Origin: Candidatus Rifleibacteriota bacterium
GTDB taxonomy: Bacteria; Vulcanimicrobiota; Xenobia; Xenobiales; Xenobiaceae
DNA length: 13,222 nt
Direction of reading: 5' to 3'
Assembly (NCBI GenBank): GCA_900772775.1
Contig: CAAGRW010000098.1
Coordinates: 1 to 13,222 of the forward strand
A program made the translations under genes and the position numbers. A model generated the notes under the pieces. That model had not been told where the DNA came from. It did not search any database and saw only the letters and a list, made by a program, of their open reading frames with translations. Shown here in pieces: positions 1 through 6,778 of this stretch; position 1 is the stretch's first letter, and the number at the start of each line of letters is the position of its first letter.

Positions 1-349
1 CGTTTTTAACAAGTTGTGCTACATATTCTCTAAAAAGAGAAAAAGGCGGATTGGTAACGACTATATCGCTTTGATTTAAAAGTTTTACACTTTCATCGCT
101 TCTAAAATCTCCATTACCTTTAAATTCAATAGTTTTTAAATCATTTTTGATAAAATTTGCTATTGCCTTGCTTTCATTAAGCTTGTTGCCTGCATTATCA
201 AAGCCATTATATTCAAAATAACACCCTTTTTCGCCCAGTCCTTGCGAAAATAAATTCGCGTCATTGTTTTTATAACACGAGCAAATCACTTTTTTAAGCC
301 CTAAATGCCAAAAATAATTTGCAAAATATAAAAAGAAGCTCGCCTCCAT
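1..349 (-). CDS. EcoRI-family adenine-specific DNA methyltransferase, internal fragment
   Basis: Reading the minus strand from an ATG at 349 gives 116 residues that stay open to the window edge. The fragment contains LGLKKVICSCYKN (about residues 17-29), GNGDFRS (78-84) and DIVVTNPPFSLFREYVAQL (95-113). NPPF is the catalytic motif of N6-adenine methyltransferases, and the surrounding words match the EcoRI methylase family. Such enzymes transfer a methyl group from S-adenosylmethionine to adenine in a target site. The N-terminal part of the family is missing: an in-frame TAA lies at 371-373, and the first ATG sits in the loop of a terminator hairpin, so it is probably not a real start. GC content is about 32% over bases 1-300 (95 of 300), against about 48% over 9601-9900. 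This is a transferred remnant or an assembly chimera. The family call is firm; that this is an intact gene is doubtful. Confidence 0.72.
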   Translation of the reverse strand, partial: MEASFFLYFANYFWHLGLKKVICSCYKNNDANLFSQGLGEKGCYFEYNGFDNAGNKLNESKAIANFIKNDLKTIEFKGNGDFRSDESVKLLNQSDIVVTNPPFSLFREYVAQLVKN

Positions 350-374
350 ACTCAGGAAGCGAGCTTCTTTTTAT
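328..374 (-). terminator. Rho-independent terminator after the lipoprotein gene
   Basis: Perfect 16-base inverted arms lie at 328-343 and 359-374 around a 15-base loop. The GC-rich core is AAGCTCGC/GCGAGCTT, and a T-rich tail follows in the minus direction. It begins 19 bases after the stop of the 393-1940 gene, so it most likely ends that transcript. The outer arm also encodes the first matching residues (SFFLY) of the methyltransferase fragment. Confidence 0.85.
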
Positions 375-392
375 CTGTCAGTCAGAATAGAC

Positions 393-1940
393 TTAGAAGA
401 TCTTTGTAAGTAAGCCGTTTCTGAAGAAAGACAAGCTGTATTTGCTGGTAGTGGGAGTTACCAAACCTACAATGACGTCATCTTCAGGAGCAGAGTAGTT
501 GATGCTGTAGTAGTTGTTGGACATAGATTTGATCTTGTACTGATTACTCTTAGCAGTAACTACAGTGGGAACAGCTCTGCCCAAAGGACTAGCTTCATCA
601 GTATCGTGCAAGTAGTTCTTGGTTAAGTCAATGCTCTTGTAATTGTAAATAGCGGCAGTATTGTCTCTGTTGCTCAGCATATTGGTCATACCGAAGTCGT
701 AATAAAGCTGACTGAAAGTTGTGCCGGTTACGTCTTCAATATTGTCAAAGCTGACATTAGGAGAAGTGGCAATCTCTTTAATTTTGTCATTACCGTAGCG
801 ATCGGTGATATATCTCATTAAGAGATAGGCTTGACCATATTCTCCTAAAGCGTTATTGAAAGACAACAAAGACACTTTGCCAGGATTGGCGAGGTAAGTG
901 CTAGTTGTGTTGAAAAGGTAAGAGTTGCTGGGAGCTTCAGTCTCTTCGTCTTCAGTTCTCATTCTGAAACCGCAGAAATCTTCCGCTAAAGTAGACTTAC
1001 CTTCGTTGATAGTCGTGTCTTCGTATTCGCCAGAGAACTCGCCATCTAAGCATACTTTCTGGTTGAAGTCGCACATATGCTGGAATTCGTGAGCAATAGT
1101 GGAATACAAGTCGGCGTCGGTGCAATTGCTGTTCAAATAAAGAATCTCGCCTTCATTGCTATACTGAGAATCCTTTTTGGAAAAAGCATCTTTAGGATCG
1201 AAGTAACCGTAAAGGTTCTTCTTCATGCTGCTGCACATCATAATGATGACTTTTTCTTCGCCATCGCGGCCGCCGTCTTTGCTCCACTCTTGGCCGAAGA
1301 CGCTGCGAACACGCTCGCCGATAGCTTTGCCTTCGTCGTCGTAGCTGTTAGCTTCGCCAAAAATCTTATCTATAGCTAAAGCTTTTTCTTCGTCAATGCA
1401 TGCTTCTTCGGTGTCCGGATCAACTTCGGCGAAAACTAAAACGGATTTGGTTTCGTCGTTAGCAAGTATTTTACGGAAGGTAGCTTTTGTAGTAGTGCCG
1501 CTGAAATTGAAATCGGCGTTGATTTCAATATCTTCATCTTTAGCAGTATCGGTATAGATGGTATTGGGAGTGAAAGTTTCTTTTCCCAAGACTTTGACTT
1601 CGGTGGCCTTAGCTTTTAAAAGCTCGCTGGCTTCTTTAATGAGCTTATGGGTTAAACCGTGAGGATCGGCGCCTTCTTCGGCTTCAAGTTTGGCTTCAGT
1701 AGAAGAAGCTGTGCCAGGGCGAGCAGAGCTGGTGATATAAATCTCGTCAGTAAATCCTTTTTCGCTTTGGCCATTGCTGACAAGTAAAGTGGCGCTATCT
1801 GAAGCGGTGACTGTTCCCAGTTCATATCTTTTAGTCAGATTGTCGGTGGGAGACCAGTTGTCATCATCAGAACAGCCGGCCATAGTTAAGCACAGCGCCG
1901 AACAGGCGATACCTAAAAGTAATTTTTCCGTTACTCGCAT
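393..1940 (-). CDS. Secreted lipoprotein with HExxH zinc-metallopeptidase motif (M30/hyicolysin-like)
   Basis: This 515-residue protein starts with a lipoprotein signal: a basic N-terminus, a hydrophobic core, and a lipobox-like MAGC with the lipidated cysteine at 23. That predicts export and membrane anchoring. The following acidic, Ser/Thr-rich stretch (24-140) looks like a linker or pro-region. The motif HEFQH at 284-288 has the two zinc-binding histidines and catalytic Glu285. NEGKSTLAED follows at 312-321, where Glu313 is the likely third zinc ligand. An HExxH followed by NEG...AED resembles peptidase family M30 (hyicolysin), but I assign this from motifs only. The ATG at 1938-1940 follows AAGGAG at a rather long spacing of 12 bases. 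The gene stands alone between rnpB and a strong terminator. It probably cleaves extracellular or periplasmic protein; the substrate is unknown. Confidence 0.8.
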   Translation of the reverse strand: MRVTEKLLLGIACSALCLTMAGCSDDDNWSPTDNLTKRYELGTVTASDSATLLVSNGQSEKGFTDEIYITSSARPGTASSTEAKLEAEEGADPHGLTHKLIKEASELLKAKATEVKVLGKETFTPNTIYTDTAKDEDIEINADFNFSGTTTKATFRKILANDETKSVLVFAEVDPDTEEACIDEEKALAIDKIFGEANSYDDEGKAIGERVRSVFGQEWSKDGGRDGEEKVIIMMCSSMKKNLYGYFDPKDAFSKKDSQYSNEGEILYLNSNCTDADLYSTIAHEFQHMCDFNQKVCLDGEFSGEYEDTTINEGKSTLAEDFCGFRMRTEDEETEAPSNSYLFNTTSTYLANPGKVSLLSFNNALGEYGQAYLLMRYITDRYGNDKIKEIATSPNVSFDNIEDVTGTTFSQLYYDFGMTNMLSNRDNTAAIYNYKSIDLTKNYLHDTDEASPLGRAVPTVVTAKSNQYKIKSMSNNYYSINYSAPEDDVIVGLVTPTTSKYSLSFFRNGLLTKIF

Positions 1941-2070
1941 TATTAGAGTTGTCTCCTTAATTTGAGGTCTGCGACCATCAGCACAGAAGAAAAACCCGCC
2001 TGACCAGAGTTTACCGCTTCAATGGCGCAGCGCTATGTATATACGTTAGGTTAGAATTATGGGGGAGAAA

Positions 2071-2449
2071 GACGTGAGACTATAAGCCGGGTTCTGTATT
2101 TGCTCATAAAGCAAATGGCAGTCATTTATCTGTGAAACATGTTGCCATGTTCCTCTAGCGATCTTTTGAGAAGGGATCCGACGGGCCGCCGGGCGCTTAA
2201 GACGCTCCTTCTACTGATCTTGCTCCAAGTGGGGTTTACCTGGCCAGCACGTCTCCGCACTGCCGGTGGGCTCTTACCCCGCCGTTGCACCCTTACCTGA
2301 ATTTTCTACCGAAAGTCAGGCGGTCTAACATTTCTGTGGCACTTTCCTGAAGGTTGCCCCTACTGGACGTTATCCAGCACCCTGCCCTAGGGAGCCCGGA
2401 CTTTCCTCAGGAGTTCTATAAAAACTCCCGCGACTGCCCGTCTCACGTC
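2071..2449 (-). ncRNA. rnpB: RNase P RNA (catalytic RNA, bacterial type A-like)
   Basis: This is the catalytic RNA that removes 5' leaders from tRNA precursors, working with the RnpA protein. On the minus strand the conserved blocks appear in the right order: GAGGAAAGTCCGGGCTCC near the 5' end, AGGGCAGGGTGC next, GGTAAGGGTGCAACGGCGGGG and GTAAGAGCCCACC in the middle, GGCCAGGTAAACCCC, then ACAGAACCCGGCTTAT near the 3' end. The ends are set by a perfect 10-bp P1 helix, GACGTGAGAC at 2440-2449 pairing with GTCTCACGTC at 2071-2080 (both as read on the minus strand). The length of about 379 bases is normal. A -10 box lies just upstream. I see no convincing hairpin-plus-T-run terminator downstream, so the 3' end may be made by processing. 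Any open reading frame across it is spurious. Confidence 0.97.
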
Positions 2450-2457
2450 AAACTCCA

Positions 2458-2463
2458 ATTCTA
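2458..2463 (-). promoter_or_regulatory. Possible -10 box of the rnpB promoter
   Basis: TAGAAT on the minus strand lies 8 bases before the first base of the RNase P P1 helix, which is the right distance for a transcription start at P1. No good -35 hexamer is visible 17 or 18 bases further upstream (AAGGAA at the 17-base position), so the call rests on position and the -10 alone. Confidence 0.4.
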
Positions 2464-2571
2464 CAAACTCTGCGCCTGAGTTCCTTCTTTTTGTTTTACT
2501 TCCTGCCGCCAGTAATATATAACCTAAGTCTGAGCTCTTGGCTTGCCTTATATCATATCTTTTTGCTAAAT

Positions 2572-2608
2572 AAAAAAATGCTTGAGATTGCAATAATCTC
2601 AAGCATTT
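2572..2608 (-). terminator. Rho-independent terminator after the BsuPI-domain gene
   Basis: A perfect 14-bp stem, AAATGCTTGAGATT at 2576-2589 with its complement at 2595-2608, has a 5-base loop (GCAAT). On the minus strand it is followed directly by seven T residues (A-run at 2572-2578). It lies about 40 bases past the stop of the gene ending at 2646 and separates that gene from rnpB. Confidence 0.92.
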
Positions 2609-2645
2609 AATATCGTCGCTATAGCCTCTTCGGTAGCTTACGTTT

Positions 2646-3218
2646 TTAGGCTTCGGAATTATTTTCGCCGGTAACGATCTCACCGGTCACTATATAGCGA
2701 CCTCCGTTTACCTTTTCGCCACTATTGTCGGTCTGGTCCCATTTTACAGAGAAGACACGCTCTTCATTGGGCAGAATCGTCAACACTTTTTGATTGCTGA
2801 AATTTTTATTGGCCTTGGAATAGCGCCAAATTTCAATAGGTACTTTATCAAAAAATACGTTTACTTGCTGTTGTACTACAAAGTCCACTTTAGAATCTTT
2901 GGAAAAATCCAATGTTTTGGGTAAGCCAGTAGTATTTGTAATAGACATGGTCAAATATATGCCGTCTTTTTCACGGTCAGATATTTTCATGGTGTAGTAA
3001 AGACCGTCTGAAGATTGATTGGCTTCGTTGCCCACGGCGCCGGCGCGTGAAACGATAGAATAGCGAACGAAAACCATAAAAGCAACGAACAGACAAGCCA
3101 AAACGACCATAACCAATTTAGCATCTGCTTTGCTGTCTTGAAGGTGACGGCTGCTCTTGCGCACTCTGGCTATTGGAGTTGCCGTGTTGCTTAGTCCAAC
3201 CGTTTTGGGATCAGACAT
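2646..3218 (-). CDS. Membrane-anchored BsuPI-domain protein
   Basis: With the ATG at 3218 this is a 190-residue protein: a short polar, basic N-terminus, one membrane segment at about 34-56 (KLVMVVLACLFVAFMVFV), then an outward-facing domain at about 75-184. That domain carries the marks of the BsuPI family (named for an intracellular proteinase inhibitor of Bacillus): LDFSKDSKVDFVV, EIWRYS at 129-134, FSNQKVLTILPNEE, KWDQTD at 159-164 and GGRYIVTG at 172-179. The fold is immunoglobulin-like. Inhibition of a protease is known for the founding member only and should not be assumed here. Start choice: AGGAG lies 14 bases before ATG 3218; ATG 3257 and GTG 3317 are in frame upstream, with weaker or no ribosome site. 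It is transcribed divergently from the secreted protein gene at 3548 and has its own terminator. Confidence 0.8.
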   Translation of the reverse strand: MSDPKTVGLSNTATPIARVRKSSRHLQDSKADAKLVMVVLACLFVAFMVFVRYSIVSRAGAVGNEANQSSDGLYYTMKISDREKDGIYLTMSITNTTGLPKTLDFSKDSKVDFVVQQQVNVFFDKVPIEIWRYSKANKNFSNQKVLTILPNEERVFSVKWDQTDNSGEKVNGGRYIVTGEIVTGENNSEA

Positions 3219-3349
3219 AATATTTGTCACTTCTCCTATTGATTCTTGATTACTCATTGTTATTGAAAAAGACTCCGTTCGCAGCTTAAGACTCGGTGTG
3301 ACCGCGCACAATTTCACTGCTTATTATTATGCACTTATTGGGCGTTAGT

Positions 3350-3378
3350 TTGAAACATTCCTTTTCTTGTTGTACAAT
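3350..3378 (+). promoter_or_regulatory. Sigma-70-type promoter for the 3548 gene
   Basis: TTGAAA at 3350-3355 and TACAAT at 3373-3378 are separated by exactly 17 bases, a near-consensus housekeeping promoter. It points toward the gene at 3548 and would give a leader of about 160 bases. A second, poorer candidate (TTGAAA at 3413-3418 with TTTAAT at 3438-3443, spacing 19) lies closer to the gene. Confidence 0.6.
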
Positions 3379-3547
3379 CGCAAGGAAGTGCTTTTTGCTG
3401 TTTTTGTGTTTTTTGAAACACAATTTGTATACCTAACTTTAATTTAGCAAGATTGAAGCATTTTGGCGAAATCATTTCAATCTAATTAATATTGAGCAGG
3501 GAGCGAACGGCTTGCCCTTTTGCTGTTCCTGCAAGGGAGAAAAATTT

Positions 3548-4600
3548 ATGAACCGCCTTACAGGCTTTATAATTTTGTTATTTTTTGCCTTGGCCCTCCC
3601 TGTGCTTGCCGACTTAGAGGGCATGGTTGTCAATGTAGCTCAAAGTGGCGAAATTACCGTCAATCGCGGTATCGCCGACAATGTCACCCCGGGAACTCGT
3701 TGGTACATATATCGCAATGGCTCTCCTAAAGCTGAAGTAGAGGCCGTTTTGGTCGATAATTACACAACCACAGTTAGGGTAGTTTCTGGAAGCGGAGTAG
3801 CCGTTGGCGACAAAATTACTACCAAACCTTTTGCCGTTGCTCCCAAAGAAAAGAAAGAAACAGCTAAAAACATCGAGAGCAACATCCCCAAAAACCAGCT
3901 CGATCCTCGTTTCAAAACTACTCGTCGGGTCAAAGAAGAAACTGCTGAAAGCACGGAAGGACGTTACAAAAAAACCTTATCTTCTTCCACGAAAAAAGCC
4001 AATTTCTCCGGCGGCATGAGTAAGCAAAGAAGAACCTCAATAAACCCCATGATGGCCTACAATATGTTTAGCGGTTTTACTACTTCTCATGGCGGAGGCA
4101 TTATCTGGCAAAATGCTGCTACGACCATTCCTGGCGAAGTAGCTTACAATGCCACCATGAAAAACCAGAGTAAGTATTGCAGTCTTGACGTGGAAGTTAC
4201 TTGGTGGAGCGACAATCTTTTAGATGCTTATTCTGATATGATCGCTTTCAAAGAAGGACGCACGAGCATGGAACAGCGCCTTGCTATGCGCAACGGTCTT
4301 TACTCTCAGCGTGGTGCCGACAAATTCTTAGTTTTCCATATAAAGATGAAAAATACAGGCAAAGCCAACGTACAAGTTGAGCCTTTCCACTGGCATGCCT
4401 ATTTGCTGGATGGACAGGGGAACAGATTGAAAGCTGAGCGCTATGATCAAATATTAGATAGAACTTTAACTCCAGGACAGGAAACTGAAGGCAATATTTA
4501 CTTCTCTAAGTACGATGCTTCCGGTCGTTGTTTGGCCGATAACAAGGTGACTTTAGTTTTGGAAGATATCCTTACTGAGAGAGCTACCTTAAAGTTCTAA
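3548..4600 (+). CDS. Secreted two-domain protein of unknown function
   Basis: This 350-residue protein has a signal peptide at 1-21 with probable cleavage after VLA, so it should act in the periplasm or outside the cell. Residues 24-92 form a small beta-rich domain of the pattern V.V..SGEITVNRGIADNVTPGT.WYIYRNG...GDKI, similar in style to the C-terminal domains of FlgT-like surface proteins. A basic, Ser/Thr-rich linker runs from about 93 to 160. The C-terminal half (about 165-350) has beta-sandwich features (FLVFHIKMKNTGKANVQVEPFHWHAYLLDGQGNR, then TLTPGQETEGNIYFSKYD), like adhesion or DUF4352-type Ig-like domains, but I do not recognise a named family. The ATG at 3548 follows AAGGGAG at 8 bases; an upstream in-frame TTG at 3512 would block the signal peptide and is rejected. 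CCCTT at 3515-3519 could pair with AAGGG at 3533-3537 and hide the ribosome site. Confidence 0.8.
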   Translation: MNRLTGFIILLFFALALPVLADLEGMVVNVAQSGEITVNRGIADNVTPGTRWYIYRNGSPKAEVEAVLVDNYTTTVRVVSGSGVAVGDKITTKPFAVAPKEKKETAKNIESNIPKNQLDPRFKTTRRVKEETAESTEGRYKKTLSSSTKKANFSGGMSKQRRTSINPMMAYNMFSGFTTSHGGGIIWQNAATTIPGEVAYNATMKNQSKYCSLDVEVTWWSDNLLDAYSDMIAFKEGRTSMEQRLAMRNGLYSQRGADKFLVFHIKMKNTGKANVQVEPFHWHAYLLDGQGNRLKAERYDQILDRTLTPGQETEGNIYFSKYDASGRCLADNKVTLVLEDILTERATLKF

Positions 4601-4613
4601 ATATACTCTTAGG

Positions 4614-4651
4614 AAAGAGCTGTCGCTAGTTTTGCGACAGCTCTTTTTTTT
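4614..4651 (+). terminator. Rho-independent terminator after the secreted protein gene
   Basis: A perfect 13-bp stem, AAAGAGCTGTCGC at 4614-4626 with its complement at 4634-4646, has a 7-base loop and runs into eight or more T residues. It starts 13 bases after the stop codon of the 3548 gene. Confidence 0.95.
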
Positions 4652-4760
4652 ATCCATTTTGGCTTTTCACTTCCCTACGTTTCCTCACCATATGATTTAC
4701 GTTAGAATTGAAGATATGTTTCTCTTTTTCACTTGAACTAAACATTTTAAAAAGGTAAAT

Positions 4761-4789
4761 TGATAGGCGGGGGATTAAGATTTACAAAA
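4761..4789 (+). promoter_or_regulatory. Probable promoter of grpE-dnaJ
   Basis: TTGATA at 4761-4766 and TACAAA at 4784-4789 are 17 bases apart and would start transcription about 20 bases before the grpE ATG. An overlapping alternative is TTGAAC at 4734-4739 with TAAATT at 4757-4762, also 17 apart. I see no CIRCE inverted repeat (the HrcA operator) here, so control by HrcA is not supported. Confidence 0.5.
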
Positions 4790-4815
4790 GATTATAAACG
4801 TGGGAGAGCTGTATC

Positions 4816-5412
4816 ATGTCTTCTAAAGAGCATAAACACAATCACAACGCTGCTGAGCAGAATAGCAAAGCAGAGGTTGAGGGAGCTTCCGCTAAGGCTG
4901 AAGAGAAAGCCGAGCAACCCAAAAATGAAGAATTAAATCAAGAACAGAGCACTCAAGAGCTTTTGGAGGCAAAAGATCAGGAGATAAATCGCTTACAAGA
5001 GCAACTTAAGCGTGTCACTGCAGATACCGAAAATTACCGCAAGCGTATGGATGCCAATTTCGAACGCCGCGTTGATAGTGCCAAAGAGGACATCTTCCGT
5101 AAGCTCTTGCCTATTATCGATCATTTGGAGATGGCTATTGAGGCTTCCCGCAAAGGCGGTACGGTTGAGTCTCTTTGCCAAGGCGTAGAATTAGTTCTTA
5201 AAGACGCCGTCAAGATGATGGAGAGTTACGCCGTCGTTCCTATTGAAGCTAAAGGTAAAGCTTTCGATCCGGCCTGTCATGAAGCTGTTATGATGGAAGA
5301 ATCAGATGAACTTCCTGATGAAACAGTATCCAACGAGTTTAAAAAAGGCTACAAGATAGGCGATAGAGTTTTGCGTCCCAGTATGGTTTGCGTAGCTCGC
5401 AGCACAAAGTAA
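4816..5412 (+). CDS. grpE: Nucleotide exchange factor GrpE
   Basis: GrpE drives ADP release from the chaperone DnaK, allowing a new cycle of ATP binding and client release in the cytoplasm. The 198-residue protein has the usual order: an acidic, disordered N-terminus (1-45); a long dimerising helix (about 46-110) with the family word ENYRKRMDANFERR at 72-85 and LLPIIDHLEMAIEA at 97-110; and a C-terminal beta-wing domain ending in EFKKGYKIGDRVLRPSMVCVA (174-194), the family signature. The length is normal. GGGAGAG lies a few bases before the ATG. dnaJ follows after 61 bases and is probably co-transcribed; dnaK itself is not in the window, which is a split of the more usual grpE-dnaK-dnaJ order. 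Confidence 0.97.
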   Translation: MSSKEHKHNHNAAEQNSKAEVEGASAKAEEKAEQPKNEELNQEQSTQELLEAKDQEINRLQEQLKRVTADTENYRKRMDANFERRVDSAKEDIFRKLLPIIDHLEMAIEASRKGGTVESLCQGVELVLKDAVKMMESYAVVPIEAKGKAFDPACHEAVMMEESDELPDETVSNEFKKGYKIGDRVLRPSMVCVARSTK

Positions 5413-5473
5413 GTTTTGAACTTTTTGAGTGGATACAGCTTTTCCGCAGCCTTTAAATTAAGGGGTTAAAGCT

Positions 5474-6538
5474 ATGGATTATAAAGATTATTATAAAATT
5501 TTAGGCGTAGATCGTTCTGCTAGTCAAAAAGACATAAAATCAGCTTACCGTAAGCTTACCAAAAAGTATCATCCTGATTTGAACCATGGTGACAAAGATG
5601 CCGAGCTCAAATATCGTGATGTAAATGAAGCTTACGAAGTATTGGGCGACCCTGATAAACGTTCTAAATACGATCAGTTTGGCGCTCAATGGAAATATGT
5701 CAAAGATGGTAAGACGCCTCCTTATGGAGCTGGTGGCTACCAACAAGGCGGTTTCGATTTTTCAGATATATTCTCTCAATTTTCTCAAGGCAGCCAGGGA
5801 GGCGGCGCTCACTTTAGCTCGTCTTTTGGTGGTTCCGGTTATTCCCCGTTCTTCGAAATGCTCTTTAATAATATGGGCACTTCTGGAGGTTCTCGTCGCA
5901 GCAGCGGCAGTGCCGGGTTCGGTGGTTTCGGTGGTGGCTCTCGTCGCAGTTCGGCGGCCAGCAAGCCTTTGGAAACTGAGCTTACTATCAGTTTAGCTGA
6001 AGCTTACAATGGTACAACCAAGTCTGTAACTATCTCCAAACCGGCTGCGTGCGCTTCATGTTCTGGGAGCGGAGTTTTTAACGGCGCTCCGTGTACTATG
6101 TGCGGAGGTACCGGTAAAGTAAATGCGACGCATACTTTAGATGTAAAAGTGCCTGCCGGCGTAACCAATGGCTCTAAAGTAAGAGTGCGTGGTGAGAACA
6201 GCGGTGGTATTTGCGGCGACATTATGTTTAAGATCAGTATAGCTCCGGACTCTACTTACAAGGTAGAGGGACGAGACTTACGCTGTGATTTGTGGGTTTC
6301 GCTCAGAGAGGCTTTCTTGGGAGGAAGTGCCGATTTGAAGTTGCCTAATGGCAAATCTATATCCATAAAAGTGGCTCCCAACACTCCCAATGGCAAGACG
6401 TTGCGTATGACCGGTTTGGGATTACCCAATCCTAGAGGAGAAGCTGGTAATATTTTGGCTCGCCTTATGGTGAAATTACCGGAAAAACTTACCTCAGAGC
6501 AGCTTAAAGGATTAGATTTACTCTGTCCTGCCAAATAA
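5474..6538 (+). CDS. dnaJ: DnaJ-family co-chaperone with a reduced, single-pair zinc domain
   Basis: DnaJ delivers unfolded clients to DnaK and triggers its ATPase. Residues 1-70 are a full J domain with the essential HPD at 33-35 and the ending YEVLGDPDKRSKYDQFG. Residues about 85-160 are a Gly/Phe/Ser-rich linker with a repeated GGSRRSS. The first client-binding domain starts near 165 and carries only two CxxCxGxG units: C193-x2-C196 (CASCSGSG) and C207-x2-C210 (CTMCGGTG). Classical DnaJ has four such units binding two zinc ions; CbpA-type proteins have none. The second beta domain (about 265-337) is complete. The 354 residues are shorter than the roughly 375 of E. coli DnaJ, as expected from the lost units. 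AAGGGG precedes the ATG by 8 bases. It pairs with grpE and ends at a strong terminator. Confidence 0.95.
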   Translation: MDYKDYYKILGVDRSASQKDIKSAYRKLTKKYHPDLNHGDKDAELKYRDVNEAYEVLGDPDKRSKYDQFGAQWKYVKDGKTPPYGAGGYQQGGFDFSDIFSQFSQGSQGGGAHFSSSFGGSGYSPFFEMLFNNMGTSGGSRRSSGSAGFGGFGGGSRRSSAASKPLETELTISLAEAYNGTTKSVTISKPAACASCSGSGVFNGAPCTMCGGTGKVNATHTLDVKVPAGVTNGSKVRVRGENSGGICGDIMFKISIAPDSTYKVEGRDLRCDLWVSLREAFLGGSADLKLPNGKSISIKVAPNTPNGKTLRMTGLGLPNPRGEAGNILARLMVKLPEKLTSEQLKGLDLLCPAK

Positions 6539-6565
6539 AAGTTAGCGACTGTTAGAAAAAATTAT

Positions 6566-6608
6566 AAAAGAGCCGACGCGTTCGTTTCTACGCATCGGCT
6601 CTTTTTTT
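6566..6608 (+). terminator. Rho-independent terminator after dnaJ
   Basis: AGAGCCGACGCG at 6569-6580 pairs with CGCATCGGCTCT at 6591-6602 with one C-A mismatch, around a 10-base loop, and is followed by a run of T residues. It closes the grpE-dnaJ unit and separates it from the mla operon. Confidence 0.92.
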
Positions 6609-6778
6609 CTCGGGAGCAATAACGTCTTATTCTTCTATTTTTCAAAAAAGGTCTATACCGAAAAATTCGGCAGGGAGAAGGCCTTAGGCTGTGAAACAGG
6701 AAGGCGTTTGAAATTAGGCGGGTGTTGCGTTGTTCTTGTCACCTACGGCGCCCGACTGCGTCAATTGGGAAAGTGACG

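Noticed and set aside
1077..1379. 100-residue plus-strand reading frame inside the lipoprotein gene
   Set aside because: It is antisense to the coding strand over the HExxH region, low in complexity and without a ribosome site.
1941..2070. Terminator for rnpB
   Set aside because: On the minus strand there is a GCGGG followed by T residues (near 1988-2000) but no good complementary arm; the fold is too weak to call.
2387..2683. 98-residue open reading frame on the minus strand
   Set aside because: It covers the 5' part of the RNase P RNA and the terminator of the BsuPI gene; the RNA and hairpin explain the sequence and no protein family is seen.
4680..4815. CIRCE/HrcA operator before grpE
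   Set aside because: No TTAGCACTC-N9-GAGTGCTAA or close variant is present; only ordinary promoter-like hexamers are seen.
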